DNA from: Actinomycetes bacterium | GTDB taxonomy: Bacteria; Actinomycetota; Acidimicrobiia; Acidimicrobiales; Acidimicrobiaceae | NCBI GenBank assembly: GCA_021823385.1 | Contig: JAKAOC010000150.1 | Coordinates: forward strand, 1-6,234 | DNA: 6,234 bases | Reading direction: 5' to 3' | In this document: positions 6,086 through 6,234 of the stretch, piece by piece | Position numbering within the stretch: the stretch's first letter is position 1 | How the letters are laid out: each line of letters begins with the position of its first letter | Position numbers and translations under genes: made by a program | The notes under the pieces: model-generated | Database searches by the model: none | Told to the model about the DNA's origin: nothing | The model's input: the letters and a program-made list of their open reading frames with translations, nothing else

Positions 6086-6234
6086 TCAGCGGCCCTGCCA
6101 ATGCGGATCACGCTTCTCGATGAAGGCGCGAGGGCCCTCCTTGAAGTCTTCCGTCCCCGCCAACCTTGCCATCGACTCGCCGCTAAGCGAGAACAGAGTC
6201 TCCTCCGACTCTGAGAAGGCCCGCCGGCTGATGG
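6086..6234 (-). CDS. Enoyl-CoA hydratase/isomerase family protein, C-terminal fragment
   Basis: Read on the - strand, the last 48 residues are present and the N-terminus lies beyond the window. They end in AGTEDFKEGPRAFIEKRDPH followed by WQGR and TGA. This closely matches the C-terminal signature of crotonase-fold enoyl-CoA hydratases (S.D..EG..AF.EKR.P.F.G), the part that packs against the acyl-CoA site and trimer interface. Family members hydrate trans-2-enoyl-CoA in beta-oxidation or act on other acyl-CoAs. The catalytic glutamates and oxyanion-hole residues are not in the window, so the specific reaction cannot be stated. The gene converges on the GNAT gene with ten bases between the two stop codons and no visible terminator between them. 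Confidence 0.85.
   Translation of the reverse strand, partial: ISRRAFSESEETLFSLSGESMARLAGTEDFKEGPRAFIEKRDPHWQGR

Noticed and set aside
6194..6213. A 7-bp inverted repeat (CAGAGTC/GACTCTG) with a six-base loop.
   Set aside because: It lies inside the enoyl-CoA hydratase coding region, where Ser/Glu codons produce it easily, and there is no T-run on either side.
1..6234. A hidden defence or mobile system built around the helicase.
   Set aside because: The helicase is a standard HelY with a DSHCT-like C-terminus. There is no nuclease, transposase, integrase, repeat array or attachment site, and the flanking genes look like ordinary chromosomal genes.

Overview
The window is GC-rich and tightly packed, with coding on the + strand across almost its whole length and one gene fragment entering from the right on the - strand. 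Gene content points to an actinobacterium (Actinomycetota), probably a deep or uncultured lineage. The indicators are a HelY-type Ski2-like helicase, a double-domain ThyX-family protein, a small protein with a DUF4193-type C-terminal CxxC pair, and a hypothetical protein with an actinobacterial-looking C-terminal helical module. The lineage call is an inference from families; no rRNA gene is present.

Layout from left to right: (1) 1-2582, a HelY-like DEVH-box RNA helicase that has lost only a short N-terminal part to the window edge. (2) 2653-4311, a 552-residue protein made of two diverged ThyX-type halves, starting 70 bp after the helicase. (3) 4312-4424, a 113-bp non-coding gap with no convincing terminator or promoter. 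(4) 4425-4958, a 177-residue hyperacidic protein (85 Asp/Glu) ending in a four-cysteine zinc-ribbon-like domain. (5) 5007-5564, an uncharacterised 185-residue helical protein with a strong Shine-Dalgarno sequence. (6) 5561-6075, a GNAT acetyltransferase whose two halves lie in different frames; its GTG start overlaps the previous stop codon. (7) 6086-6234 on the - strand, the C-terminus of an enoyl-CoA hydratase/isomerase that converges on the GNAT gene with only 10 bp between stop codons.

Genes 4 to 6 look like one transcription unit (48-bp gap, then a 4-bp overlap). The helicase and ThyX-like gene may form another unit. No pathway obviously links all the genes: RNA metabolism, a nucleotide-enzyme relative, a putative small zinc-ribbon protein, an acyltransferase and beta-oxidation appear as ordinary chromosomal neighbours. 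I see no mobile element, CRISPR array, tRNA, rRNA or defence system. The points most worth a second look are the complementary loss of ThyX active-site motifs between the two halves, the frame break in the GNAT gene beside a near-perfect palindrome, and the repeat-built hyperacidic arm of the DUF4193-like protein.
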